64,000 nt of DNA from Streptomyces sp. AC512_CC834 (GTDB taxonomy: Bacteria; Actinomycetota; Actinomycetes; Streptomycetales; Streptomycetaceae), in NCBI RefSeq assembly GCF_019049325.1, contig NZ_JAGMUO010000039.1, forward strand, positions 35,157 to 99,156, in the 5' to 3' direction. Of the stretch, positions 8,978 through 17,594 are shown piece after piece. The position numbers were made by a program, and so were the translations under genes. The notes under the pieces are model-generated. The model was not told where the DNA came from and did not search any database. It was given only the letters and a program-made list of their open reading frames with translations. Each line of letters starts with the position of its first letter. Position 1 is the stretch's first letter.

Positions 8978-11398
8978 ATGGCGGAGCTTTCCACCCCTCA
9001 TCAGTTGGGCCCCCACCAGTTGGGCGATCCCTCGACCGTCGCAGCCGCCGTGCTGACCGACTCGAACCGCGCCCTGGTCGCGGTCATCGCGGTCGTCGCG
9101 CTGGCCGCGCTGGTGCTCGCGGGAGTCCTGGTACGCCAGGTGCTCGCGGCGGGCGAGGGAACCGACAGCATGAAGAAGATCGCGGCGGCCGTACAGGAAG
9201 GCGCGAACGCCTATCTGGCCCGGCAGCTTCGCACGCTCGGCGTATTCGCCGTCGTCGTGTTCTTTCTGCTCATGCTGCTGCCCGCGGACGACTGGAATCA
9301 ACGTGCCGGACGTTCGATCTTCTTCCTGATCGGCGCGGCGTTCTCGGCGGCCACCGGCTATATCGGCATGTGGCTGGCCGTACGCAGCAACGTGCGCGTC
9401 GCCGCGGCGGCGCGGGAAGCGACACCGGCCCCCGGCGAACCGGAAAAGGATCTCACTCTCGTCTCGCACAAAGCGACGAAGATCGCGTTTCGTACGGGCG
9501 GCGTGGTCGGCATGTTCACGGTGGGGCTCGGCCTGCTGGGCGCCTGCTGCGTGGTGCTGGTCTACGCGGCCGACGCGCCGAAGGTCCTGGAGGGCTTCGG
9601 TCTCGGTGCCGCGCTGATCGCGATGTTCATGCGGGTCGGCGGCGGCATCTTCACCAAGGCCGCCGACGTCGGCGCCGACCTGGTCGGCAAGGTCGAGCAG
9701 GGCATTCCGGAGGACGATCCGCGCAATGCCGCGACCATCGCCGACAACGTGGGCGACAACGTCGGCGACTGCGCGGGCATGGCCGCGGACCTCTTCGAGT
9801 CGTACGCCGTCACCCTGGTGGCGGCGCTGATCCTCGGCAAAGTGGCCTTCGGCGATGCCGGACTGGCGTTCCCCCTGCTGGTCCCGGCCATCGGCGTGCT
9901 CACCGCCATGATCGGCATCTTCGCGGTGGCGCCGAGGCGGTCCGACCGCAGCGGCATGAGCGCGATCAACCGGGGATTCTTCATCTCCGCGGTGATCTCG
10001 CTGGTGCTGGTGGCGGTGGCCGTCTTCGTCTACCTGCCCGGGAAGTACTCGGAGCTGGACGGCGTCACCGACGCGGCGATCGCCGGCCGGGAGGGCGACC
10101 CGCGCGTCCTCGCGCTCGTCGCGGTGGCGATCGGCATCGTGCTCGCCGCCCTGATCCAGCAGCTCACCGGCTACTTCACGGAGACCACCCGGCGCCCCGT
10201 CAAGGACATCGGCAAGACCTCGCTCACGGGTCCCGCCACCGTCGTGCTCGCCGGAATCTCGCTCGGTCTCGAATCCGCCGTCTACACCGCTCTGTTGATC
10301 GGACTCGGCGTCTACGGGGCCTTCCTGCTCGGCGGTACGTCGATCATGCTGGCGCTGTTCGCGGTGGCGCTGGCCGGCACCGGCCTGCTCACCACGGTGG
10401 GCGTCATCGTCGCGATGGACACCTTCGGGCCGGTCTCCGACAACGCGCAGGGCATCGCCGAGATGTCCGGCGACGTCGAGGGCGCCGGCGCCCAGGTGCT
10501 CACCGACCTGGACGCGGTCGGCAACACCACCAAGGCCATCACCAAGGGCATCGCCATCGCCACCGCCGTCCTCGCGGCGGCGGCCCTGTTCGGGTCGTAC
10601 CGCGACGCCATCACCACCGGCGCGGCGGACGTGGGCGAGAAACTCAGCGGCGAGGGCGCGCCGATGAGCCTGATGATGGACATCTCGCAGCCCAACAACC
10701 TCGTCGGGCTCATCGCCGGCGCGGCGGTCGTCTTCCTCTTCTCGGGGCTGGCGATCAACGCGGTGTCGCGGTCGGCGGGCGCCGTGGTCTTCGAGGTGCG
10801 GCGGCAGTTCCGGGAGAAACCCGGGATCATGGACTACAGCGAGAAACCCGAGTACGGCAAGGTCGTCGACATCTGTACGAGGGACGCCCTGCGGGAACTC
10901 GCCACGCCCGGGCTGCTCGCCGTGCTGGCACCCATCTTCATCGGGTTCACGCTCGGCGTGGGCGCGCTCGGCGCGTTCCTGGCGGGCGCGATCGGCGCGG
11001 GCACGCTGATGGCGGTGTTCCTCGCCAACTCCGGTGGCGCCTGGGACAATGCCAAGAAACTCGTCGAGGACGGCCACCACGGCGGCAAGGGCAGTGAGGC
11101 CCACGCCGCGACCGTCATCGGCGACACCGTCGGCGACCCCTTCAAGGACACCGCCGGACCGGCGATCAACCCGCTGCTGAAGGTCATGAACCTGGTGGCG
11201 CTGCTCATCGCGCCTGCGGTCATCAAGTTCTCCTACGGCCCCGACAAGAGCATCGGCGTACGGGTGCTGATCGCCGTCGTCGCGTTCGTCGTCATCGCTG
11301 CGGCGGTCTACGTGTCCAAGCGGCGCGGCATCGCCATGGGTGACGAAGACAACTCCGACCAGGAACCCAAGTCGGCCGATCCGGCGGTGGTTTCGTAG
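8978..11398 (+). CDS. hppA: Membrane-bound proton/sodium-pumping pyrophosphatase
   Basis: This polytopic protein of 806 aa, with about 16 membrane segments, is the family's usual length. It hydrolyses pyrophosphate and pumps H+ (or Na+) across the membrane. The signature acidic motifs DVGADLVGKVE, DNVGDNVGDCAG and near the end GDTVGDPFKDTAGPA are all present. The start has a strong AAGGAGG seven bases upstream. Whether it is K+-dependent is not decided here. The bldG-hppA adjacency matches S. coelicolor. Confidence 0.93.
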   Translation: MAELSTPHQLGPHQLGDPSTVAAAVLTDSNRALVAVIAVVALAALVLAGVLVRQVLAAGEGTDSMKKIAAAVQEGANAYLARQLRTLGVFAVVVFFLLMLLPADDWNQRAGRSIFFLIGAAFSAATGYIGMWLAVRSNVRVAAAAREATPAPGEPEKDLTLVSHKATKIAFRTGGVVGMFTVGLGLLGACCVVLVYAADAPKVLEGFGLGAALIAMFMRVGGGIFTKAADVGADLVGKVEQGIPEDDPRNAATIADNVGDNVGDCAGMAADLFESYAVTLVAALILGKVAFGDAGLAFPLLVPAIGVLTAMIGIFAVAPRRSDRSGMSAINRGFFISAVISLVLVAVAVFVYLPGKYSELDGVTDAAIAGREGDPRVLALVAVAIGIVLAALIQQLTGYFTETTRRPVKDIGKTSLTGPATVVLAGISLGLESAVYTALLIGLGVYGAFLLGGTSIMLALFAVALAGTGLLTTVGVIVAMDTFGPVSDNAQGIAEMSGDVEGAGAQVLTDLDAVGNTTKAITKGIAIATAVLAAAALFGSYRDAITTGAADVGEKLSGEGAPMSLMMDISQPNNLVGLIAGAAVVFLFSGLAINAVSRSAGAVVFEVRRQFREKPGIMDYSEKPEYGKVVDICTRDALRELATPGLLAVLAPIFIGFTLGVGALGAFLAGAIGAGTLMAVFLANSGGAWDNAKKLVEDGHHGGKGSEAHAATVIGDTVGDPFKDTAGPAINPLLKVMNLVALLIAPAVIKFSYGPDKSIGVRVLIAVVAFVVIAAAVYVSKRRGIAMGDEDNSDQEPKSADPAVVS

Positions 11399-11437
11399 AA
11401 TCCCACCGCGCAGCGTCCTACGAGGGCAGCTCAAAGG

Positions 11438-11475
11438 ACGGGCGGACGGCGCGTGTTGACGCGTCGTCCGCCCGT
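11438..11475 (+). terminator. Terminator hairpin after hppA
   Basis: An inverted repeat ACGGGCGGACG ... CGTCCGCCCGT forms an 11-bp stem, extendable by internal GCGCGT/ACGCGT pairing. It lies 40 nt after the hppA stop. Confidence 0.65.
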
Positions 11476-11622
11476 TTCGCGCGTACAAGCGCCCCTCACC
11501 GTGAGCCTTCTCTCTCTTGGTGCAAATGGCTTCAATACGGTCTTAACGGATGTTCGTCCGGCGGATGTCCCCCATCCGGCGTGTATGTTCCGGGGCCGAG
11601 AGCCATGGAAGGGGCCAATCCG

Positions 11623-12195
11623 GTGAACAAGAAGCTCGCGGCCGCACTGTCCGGCGGTGCGGTACTGGCACTGGCGCTGACGGGATGCGGCGGCAGCGAC
11701 GACAACGAGAAGCTGGACGCCTGGGCGAAGCAGGTCTGCGAGGGGGTGCAGCCGCAGGCCAAGAAGATTGCGGCGGCCAACTCGGCGATCCAGAAGGAGA
11801 CCTCGGACAACAGCACGCCTGCGGAGGTCCAGAAGACCGACGCCAAGGCCTTCCAGGACATGTCCGACGCCTACAAGGCGATGGGCGCCACCGTCCAGAA
11901 GGCCGGTGCTCCCGATGTCGACGACGGCGAGAAGAAGCAGAAGGACGCGGTCAAGGAGCTGAACGGCCTCTCCACCTCCTACGCCTCCCTGCGCGAGCAG
12001 GTGGAGGACCTCGACACCAAGGACCAGGCGAAGTTCGCCGACGGCCTCAAGGACATCGCCACCGAGCTGAACAAACTCAGCAAGAGCGGCAGCGACGCGC
12101 TCAAGACCCTGGAGGAGGGCGACGTCGGCAAGGCGATGGCCGAGCAGCCGAGCTGCAAGTCGGCCACCCCGTCGGCGTCGACGGCCAAGAGCTGA
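11623..12195 (+). CDS. Small lipoprotein of unknown function
   Basis: The start is the GTG at 11623 (VNKKLAAALSGG), preceded by GGAAGGGG. Upstream ATGs at 11581 and 11605 would add an atypical leader. The signal peptide ends in the lipobox LALTGCGG, so this is an exported lipid-anchored protein of about 190 aa. The mature part is Lys/Glu/Ala-rich and largely helical, with coiled-coil-like stretches (KQKDAVKELNGL, KFADGLKDIATELNKL) and two other cysteines (VCEGV, PSCKS). I know no function. The family sits next to hppA in other Streptomyces. Confidence 0.8.
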   Translation: MNKKLAAALSGGAVLALALTGCGGSDDNEKLDAWAKQVCEGVQPQAKKIAAANSAIQKETSDNSTPAEVQKTDAKAFQDMSDAYKAMGATVQKAGAPDVDDGEKKQKDAVKELNGLSTSYASLREQVEDLDTKDQAKFADGLKDIATELNKLSKSGSDALKTLEEGDVGKAMAEQPSCKSATPSASTAKS

Positions 12196-12239
12196 CGCCG
12201 ACGGCCAAGAGCTGACGTCGACGGCCAAGGGCTGACCGG
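12180..12239 (+). repeat. Three 20-bp tandem repeats that duplicate a stop codon
   Basis: Three copies of GACGGCCAAGAGCTGACGYC start at 12180, 12200 and 12220. The first contains the lipoprotein's TGA stop at 12193, and the others repeat the same codons and stop after it. The repeats have no coding effect. Confidence 0.75.
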
Positions 12240-12319
12240 TCCTGGTCGGTCCGGCCACGAGCTGACCGGGCCGATCAGGAACCGGCGTCCGCTGCGGAGG
12301 CGCGGGGCGGGGTGCGGGC

Positions 12320-12325
12320 CACAAT
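12320..12325 (+). promoter_or_regulatory. -10 element CACAAT for a leaderless start
   Basis: CACAAT lies exactly 6 nt before the GTG at 12332. That places the expected transcription start at the start codon, the usual geometry of leaderless Streptomyces mRNAs. The only Shine-Dalgarno-like sequence (GGAGG at 12326-12330) is too close to the GTG to work normally. Confidence 0.5.
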
Positions 12326-12331
12326 GGAGGT

Positions 12332-13846
12332 GTGAGTAACGCCAGCCTGTCCCCCCTGCCCTCCGCCGACCACCCCGACGTCACCGCCCGGCTGCGGGGC
12401 GCCCTGCTCGGGGCGTCCTTCACCGCCGACGGACTGCTGGAGCTGCTCGGCGCCCCCGCCTACGCGGCGCTGTCGCGCAGCGAGACCGTGCCCGCGCTCC
12501 GGGCGACCCGCGGCGACACGCCGCTCGAACTGCTCGTCCGGCTGTTCCTGCTCCAGCAACCCGTCCTCCACGCGCGCGTGGACGACGTTCTGCCCGTCGA
12601 CGCCTGCCTGGAGAGCGGGTGGCTCGTCCGCGCGGGCGACGAGGTGGCGGCCACCGTGGACGTACGTCCCTACGGAGGGCCCGGCGGCGAGGACTGGTTC
12701 ATCGTCTCCGACCTGGGCTGCGCGGTCGGCGGCGCCGGTGGCATCGGCAGCCACGCCGAGGGCGTCGTCCTCGGCGTGGGCGGCGCCTCCACGACCCTCG
12801 CGGGCCTCACCGTCCGTACGCCCGTCTCCGCGGCCCTCGACCTCGGCACCGGCTCCGGCATCCAGGCGCTGCACGCCGCCGCGCACGCCACGCGCGTGAC
12901 GGCCACCGACGTCAACCCGCGCGCGCTGCACATCACCGCGCTCACGCTCGCCCTGTCGGGGGCACCGGCCGCCGAACTGCGCGAGGGCTCCCTCTACGAG
13001 CCGGTCCACGACGACGAGACGTACGACCTGATCGTCTCCAACCCGCCCTTCGTGATCTCACCGGGCGCCCGCCTCACCTACCGCGACGGCGGGATGGGCG
13101 GGGACGATCTGTGCCGCTCGCTCGTTCAGCAGACGGGGGAGCGCCTGAACGAGGGCGGGTTCGCGCACTTCCTCGCCAACTGGCAGCACGTGGAGGGGGA
13201 GGACTGGACGGACCGGCTGCGCTCCTGGGTGCCGCGCGGCTGCGACGCCTGGATCGTGCAGCGCGAGGTGCAGGACGTCACGCAGTACGCCGAGCTGTGG
13301 CTGAGGGACGCGGGCGACCACCGCGGCGACCCGGCCGAGTACCAGGCGCGGTACGACGCGTGGCTGGACGAGTTCGAGGCACGCAAGGTCAGGGCCGTCG
13401 GCTTCGGCTGGATCACCCTGCGCCGGACCGGGGCCGCCGAGCCCTCGGTCATCGCCGAGGAATGGCCGCACCCGATCGAGCAGCCGCTCGGCGAGACCGT
13501 GCGCACGCACTTCGACCGCGTCGACTACCTGCGCGCCCACGACGACGCGGCCCTCCTCGAAGCGCACTTCACGCTGGCCGGCGAGGTCGTCCAGGAACAG
13601 GTCGGGCTGCCCGGCGCCGAGGACCCGGAGTACGTCGTCCTGCGCCAGAACCGCGGCATGCGCCGGGCCACCCGGGTCGACACGGTCGGCGCCGGCTTCG
13701 CCGGGGTCTGTGACGGCACCATGAGCGCCGGCCGCATCCTGGACGCCATCGCCCAGCTCGTGGGCGAGGACCCGGTGGCCCTGCGCGACCGCACGCCCGC
13801 CCAGATCCGGCTGCTGGTGGAGCAGGGCTTCCTCGAACCGGCGTAG
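12332..13846 (+). CDS. Class I SAM-dependent methyltransferase (NPPF type)
   Basis: This 504-aa protein has a Rossmann SAM-binding segment LDLGTGSGIQALHAAAHA near residue 170 and the catalytic NPPF motif (YDLIVSNPPFVISPG) near residue 235. The NPPF/NPPY motif is shared by N6-adenine and N5-glutamine methyltransferases (RsmC, HemK). An N-terminal DUF7059-like helical domain and a C-terminal domain of about 200 aa flank the core. The substrate is unknown and could be rRNA, DNA or protein. The gene occupies the same place between hppA and topA in S. coelicolor (SCO3545 as I recall). It is probably leaderless. Confidence 0.85.
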   Translation: MSNASLSPLPSADHPDVTARLRGALLGASFTADGLLELLGAPAYAALSRSETVPALRATRGDTPLELLVRLFLLQQPVLHARVDDVLPVDACLESGWLVRAGDEVAATVDVRPYGGPGGEDWFIVSDLGCAVGGAGGIGSHAEGVVLGVGGASTTLAGLTVRTPVSAALDLGTGSGIQALHAAAHATRVTATDVNPRALHITALTLALSGAPAAELREGSLYEPVHDDETYDLIVSNPPFVISPGARLTYRDGGMGGDDLCRSLVQQTGERLNEGGFAHFLANWQHVEGEDWTDRLRSWVPRGCDAWIVQREVQDVTQYAELWLRDAGDHRGDPAEYQARYDAWLDEFEARKVRAVGFGWITLRRTGAAEPSVIAEEWPHPIEQPLGETVRTHFDRVDYLRAHDDAALLEAHFTLAGEVVQEQVGLPGAEDPEYVVLRQNRGMRRATRVDTVGAGFAGVCDGTMSAGRILDAIAQLVGEDPVALRDRTPAQIRLLVEQGFLEPA

Positions 13847-13975
13847 GAGGCCGGCGTAGGAGGCCGACGCGGGAGACCGGCACAGAGCCGCCGCAGACCG
13901 GCACAGAAGCCGCAGACCGCCGAAGAAGACCGCCGCAGAAAGCCGCCGTAGAAAATCGGCGTGGCAGCGCGTCGT
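13847..13975 (+). repeat. Degenerate GCCG(C/T)AGA repeats after the methyltransferase gene
   Basis: The 297-bp gap up to 14143 begins with degenerate repeats of the types GGAGGCCGGCGTA and GCCGCAGACCGGCACAGA. No convincing gene is visible. The later part, before 14144, has GGGGACC close to the next start. Confidence 0.5.
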
Positions 13976-14143
13976 CGGTCCGCGCCGCCCGGCACCCGTC
14001 GCCGTACGGGAAGAACGAGCCGGGCGCGCGGGACCGGTGATCCGTCGGCTCCCCGTTCACCTCGGGTTCGCCTGGCCGCCGCCCGTGCGTGACAGCCTCC
14101 CGGAGACTGGACAGTCGCGAGCTGGAAAAGGGGCACGGGGACC

Positions 14144-14341
14144 ATGGAGAGCGGACCGGCGATCTTCGCGGGATTGGTGTTCGCCCTGTTCGGGGCCGGT
14201 CTGCTGGTGTGGACCACGACGCGCGTACGGCACGGCCGGCCCGTCGCGCACGGTGTGAGCCCCGTCGCATCGGCGGCCGTCGCGAGCGTCGCCGCCGTGG
14301 TCGCGCTGGCCCTCGGCGCATGGTGCCTGACGCGCGTGTGA
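14144..14341 (+). CDS. Small two-helix membrane protein
   Basis: This 65-aa protein has two hydrophobic segments (IFAGLVFALFGAGLLVW and AVASVAAVVALALGAW) joined by a short Arg/His loop. The ATG follows GGGGACC. It is a conserved hypothetical protein located between the methyltransferase and topA. I do not know its function. The 270 bp between it and topA contain a TTGACA at 14492-14497 that may be part of the topA promoter, but no well-spaced -10 could be assigned. Confidence 0.65.
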   Translation: MESGPAIFAGLVFALFGAGLLVWTTTRVRHGRPVAHGVSPVASAAVASVAAVVALALGAWCLTRV

Positions 14342-14610
14342 GAGGCCTGTTCCGGCCCCTGCCCGAGGCGGTGCCCGAGTAATCGGGGGATCGCGCTCCG
14401 GATGCACGCGTCGGGACGGGTGAGCACTCCGGGCGGCAGGAACCGGGTTCGTCGGGTTACCGTTCGAGTGGCCGTTGCGGGCTTTTCCCGTTTGACACGG
14501 GGGCGGGAGGTACCGTCACACTCCGCAGCGTCACGACCGAAATGCAGCACGACCCGACCCCGGGACCACGGCCTGGGGAGGCCCAGCGTCGACCGGAGAG
14601 AAGAGCGAAG

Positions 14611-17481
14611 TTGTCCCCGACCAGCGAGACCGCGAAGGGCGGCCGCCGACTCGTCATCGTCGAGTCGCCTGCCAAGGCGAAGACGATCAAGGGCTATCTC
14701 GGCCCTGGCTACGTCGTCGAGGCGAGCGTCGGGCATATTCGCGACCTTCCCAGCGGCGCCGCCGAGGTGCCGGAGAAGTACACCGGTGAGGTCCGCCGCC
14801 TCGGCGTGGACGTCGAACACGACTTCCAGCCGATCTATGTGGTCAACGCCGACAAGAAGGCACAGGTCAAGAAGCTCAAGGACCTGCTGAAGGACTCCGA
14901 CGAACTCTTCCTCGCCACCGATGAGGACCGCGAGGGCGAGGCCATCGCCTGGCACCTCCAGGAAGTCCTCAAGCCGAAGATCCCGGTCAAGCGCATGGTG
15001 TTCCACGAGATCACCAAGGACGCGATCCGGGCCGCCGTCGCCAACCCGCGCGAGCTCAACCAGAAGCTCGTCGACGCCCAGGAGACCCGCCGCATCCTCG
15101 ACCGCCTCTACGGCTACGAGGTCTCGCCGGTCCTGTGGAAGAAGGTCATGCCGAAGCTGTCGGCGGGCCGTGTCCAGTCCGTCGCCACGCGCCTCGTGGT
15201 CGAGCGGGAACGCGAGCGCATGGCGTTCCGTTCCGCCGAGTACTGGGACCTGACCGGCACCTTCGCGACCGGCCGCGCGGGGGACGTCTCCGACCCGTCG
15301 TCGCTGGTCGCCCGCCTCCAGACCGTCGACGGCCGGCGCGTCGCGCAGGGCCGCGACTTCGACTCCCTGGGGCAGATCAAGAGCGCGAACACCCTCCACC
15401 TCGACGAGGCGAACGCCCGCGCGCTCGCCGCCGCCCTGGAGAACACGCGCTTCGCCGTCCGCTCCGTCGAGTCCAAGCCGTACCGCCGCTCGCCGTACGC
15501 CCCGTTCCGTACGACGACGCTCCAGCAGGAGGCGAGCCGCAAGCTCGGCTTCGGCGCCAAGTCGACCATGCAGGTCGCCCAGAAGCTGTACGAGAACGGC
15601 TACATCACCTACATGCGTACGGACTCGACGACCCTGAGCGACACGGCGATCACCGCCGCCCGCGCCCAGGTGACGCAGTTGTACGGCGCCGACTACCTCC
15701 CGGACCGGCCGCGGACGTACGCCGGCAAGGTCAAGAACGCGCAGGAGGCGCACGAGGCGATCCGTCCCTCGGGCGACCGCTTCCGCACGCCCGCCGAGAC
15801 CGGGCTGACCGGCGACCAGTTCAAGCTCTACGAGCTGATCTGGAAGCGGACCGTCGCCTCCCAGATGAAGGACGCGACCGGCAACAGCATCACGGTGAAG
15901 ATCGGCGGCGCCGCCTCCGACGGCCGGGACGTCGAGTTCAGCGCCTCCGGCAAGACCATCACCTTCCACGGCTTCCTCAAGGCCTACGTCGAGGGCGCGG
16001 ACGACCCGAACGCCGAGCTGGATGACCGCGAGCGCCGCCTGCCGCAGGTCGCCCAGGGCGACGCGCTGACGGCCCAGGAGATCACGGTCGACGGCCACGC
16101 CACCAAGCCCCCGGCCCGCTACACCGAGGCGTCGCTGGTCAAGGAGCTGGAAGAGCGCGAGATCGGCCGCCCGTCGACGTACGCGTCGATCATCGGCACC
16201 ATCCTGGACCGCGGCTACGTCTTCAAGAAGGGCACGGCGCTCGTCCCGTCCTTCCTGTCCTTCGCCGTGGTCAACCTCCTGGAGAAGCACTTCGGGCGGC
16301 TCGTCGACTACGACTTCACCGCCAGGATGGAGGACGACCTCGACGCCATCGCCCGCGGCGAGGCCCAGGCGGTGCCGTGGCTGCGGCGCTTCTACTTCGG
16401 TGAGGGCGAGGGCGAGGGTGCCGGCCACGGCGGCGCCGCCGACGCGGGCAACGGCGACGGGGACCACCTCGGCGGCCTCAAGGAACTGGTGACCGACCTC
16501 GGCGCGATCGACGCGCGCGAGGTGTCGTCCTTCCCCGTCGGCAACGACGTCGTGCTGCGCGTCGGACGCTACGGCCCCTACGTCGAGCGCGGCGAGAGGG
16601 ACTCCGAGAACCACCAGCGCGCCGACGTCCCCGAGGACCTGGCACCGGACGAGCTGACCGTGGAGCTTGCGGAGGAACTGCTCGCCAAGCCGAGCGGCGA
16701 CTTCGAGCTGGGCCCCGACCCGGCGACCGGCCACGCCATCGTCGCCAAGGACGGCCGCTACGGCCCCTACGTCACCGAGGTGCTCCCCGAGGGCACCCCG
16801 AAGACCGGCAAGAACGCCGTGAAGCCGCGGACGGCCTCGCTGTTCAAGTCGATGTCGCTGGACACGGTGACGCTGGACGACGCCCTCAAGCTGATGTCGC
16901 TGCCGCGCATCGTCGGCGCCGACGCGGAGGGCGTCGACATCACCGCGCAGAACGGCCGCTACGGCCCGTACCTGAAGAAGGGCACGGACTCGCGGTCCCT
17001 CCAGGCCGAGGAGCAGCTCTTCACGATCACGCTGGAGGAGGCGCTGGCGATCTACGCCCAGCCCAAGCAGCGTGGCCGGGCCGCGGCCAAGCCGCCGCTG
17101 AAGGAACTGGGCACCGACCCGGTCAGCGAGAAGCCGGTCGTGGTCAAGGACGGCCGCTTCGGCCCGTACGTCACCGACGGCGAGACCAACGCGACCCTGC
17201 GCTCCGGCGACAGCGTCGAGGAGATCACGCCGGAGCGGGGCTACGAGCTGCTCGCCGAGAAGCGCGCCAAGGGGCCCGCCAAGAAGACGGCGAAGAAGAC
17301 GGCCGCGAAGAAGGCCCCGGCCAAGAAGGCGACGGCGAAGAAGACCGCCGCCAAGACCGCCGCCAAGAAGACGACCGCCAAGACCGCGACCAAGACCGCG
17401 GTCAAGAAGACGGCGACCAAGACGGCGACCAAGACGGCCACCAAGAAGACGACCGCCTCCGAGGCGGCGTCGGAGGACTGA
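14611..17481 (+). CDS. topA: DNA topoisomerase I (type IA) with lysine-rich tail
   Basis: The enzyme relaxes negative supercoils. The TOPRIM domain begins with RRLVIVESPAKAKTIKGYLG and includes DEDREGEA. The catalytic Tyr is about residue 334 in ITYMRTDST. Instead of zinc fingers the C-terminus has four or more actinobacterial Topo-C repeats containing GRYGPYV, then an AAKKTA-type lysine-rich tail that aids processivity in Streptomyces. I chose the TTG at 14611 (SPTSETAKGG) because it matches the S. coelicolor start and size of about 955 aa, rather than the upstream ATG at 14542. It is essential. Confidence 0.94.
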   Translation: MSPTSETAKGGRRLVIVESPAKAKTIKGYLGPGYVVEASVGHIRDLPSGAAEVPEKYTGEVRRLGVDVEHDFQPIYVVNADKKAQVKKLKDLLKDSDELFLATDEDREGEAIAWHLQEVLKPKIPVKRMVFHEITKDAIRAAVANPRELNQKLVDAQETRRILDRLYGYEVSPVLWKKVMPKLSAGRVQSVATRLVVERERERMAFRSAEYWDLTGTFATGRAGDVSDPSSLVARLQTVDGRRVAQGRDFDSLGQIKSANTLHLDEANARALAAALENTRFAVRSVESKPYRRSPYAPFRTTTLQQEASRKLGFGAKSTMQVAQKLYENGYITYMRTDSTTLSDTAITAARAQVTQLYGADYLPDRPRTYAGKVKNAQEAHEAIRPSGDRFRTPAETGLTGDQFKLYELIWKRTVASQMKDATGNSITVKIGGAASDGRDVEFSASGKTITFHGFLKAYVEGADDPNAELDDRERRLPQVAQGDALTAQEITVDGHATKPPARYTEASLVKELEEREIGRPSTYASIIGTILDRGYVFKKGTALVPSFLSFAVVNLLEKHFGRLVDYDFTARMEDDLDAIARGEAQAVPWLRRFYFGEGEGEGAGHGGAADAGNGDGDHLGGLKELVTDLGAIDAREVSSFPVGNDVVLRVGRYGPYVERGERDSENHQRADVPEDLAPDELTVELAEELLAKPSGDFELGPDPATGHAIVAKDGRYGPYVTEVLPEGTPKTGKNAVKPRTASLFKSMSLDTVTLDDALKLMSLPRIVGADAEGVDITAQNGRYGPYLKKGTDSRSLQAEEQLFTITLEEALAIYAQPKQRGRAAAKPPLKELGTDPVSEKPVVVKDGRFGPYVTDGETNATLRSGDSVEEITPERGYELLAEKRAKGPAKKTAKKTAAKKAPAKKATAKKTAAKTAAKKTTAKTATKTAVKKTATKTATKTATKKTTASEAASED

Positions 17482-17509
17482 GCCCGGCTCAGAAACTTCG
17501 CGAAACGAA

Positions 17510-17538
17510 CGCCCCGGCATCATTTCGGTGTCGGGGCG
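17510..17538 (+). terminator. Terminator hairpin after topA
   Basis: CGCCCCGGCA pairs with TGTCGGGGCG (one G-T wobble) around a 9-nt loop, 29 nt after the topA stop. Confidence 0.7.
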
Positions 17539-17582
17539 TGCGTACGTTCGGCCGGGCACGCCGGACTGTCGGTGACGACCGA

Positions 17583-17588
17583 TAGGCT
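17583..17588 (+). promoter_or_regulatory. -10 element TAGGCT for leaderless tmk
   Basis: TAGGCT lies exactly 6 nt before the ATG of the tmk fusion gene. No Shine-Dalgarno sequence precedes the ATG, so a leaderless transcript is likely. Confidence 0.55.
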
Positions 17589-17594
17589 GAACGC

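Noticed and set aside
8885..11488. 867-codon minus-strand frame opposite hppA
   Set aside because: It is Asp/Arg/His-rich shadow sequence, and hppA signatures on the plus strand are unequivocal.
14492..14516. TTGACA ... TACCGT as the topA promoter
   Set aside because: The spacing is only 13 bp, too short for a normal sigma-70-type promoter.
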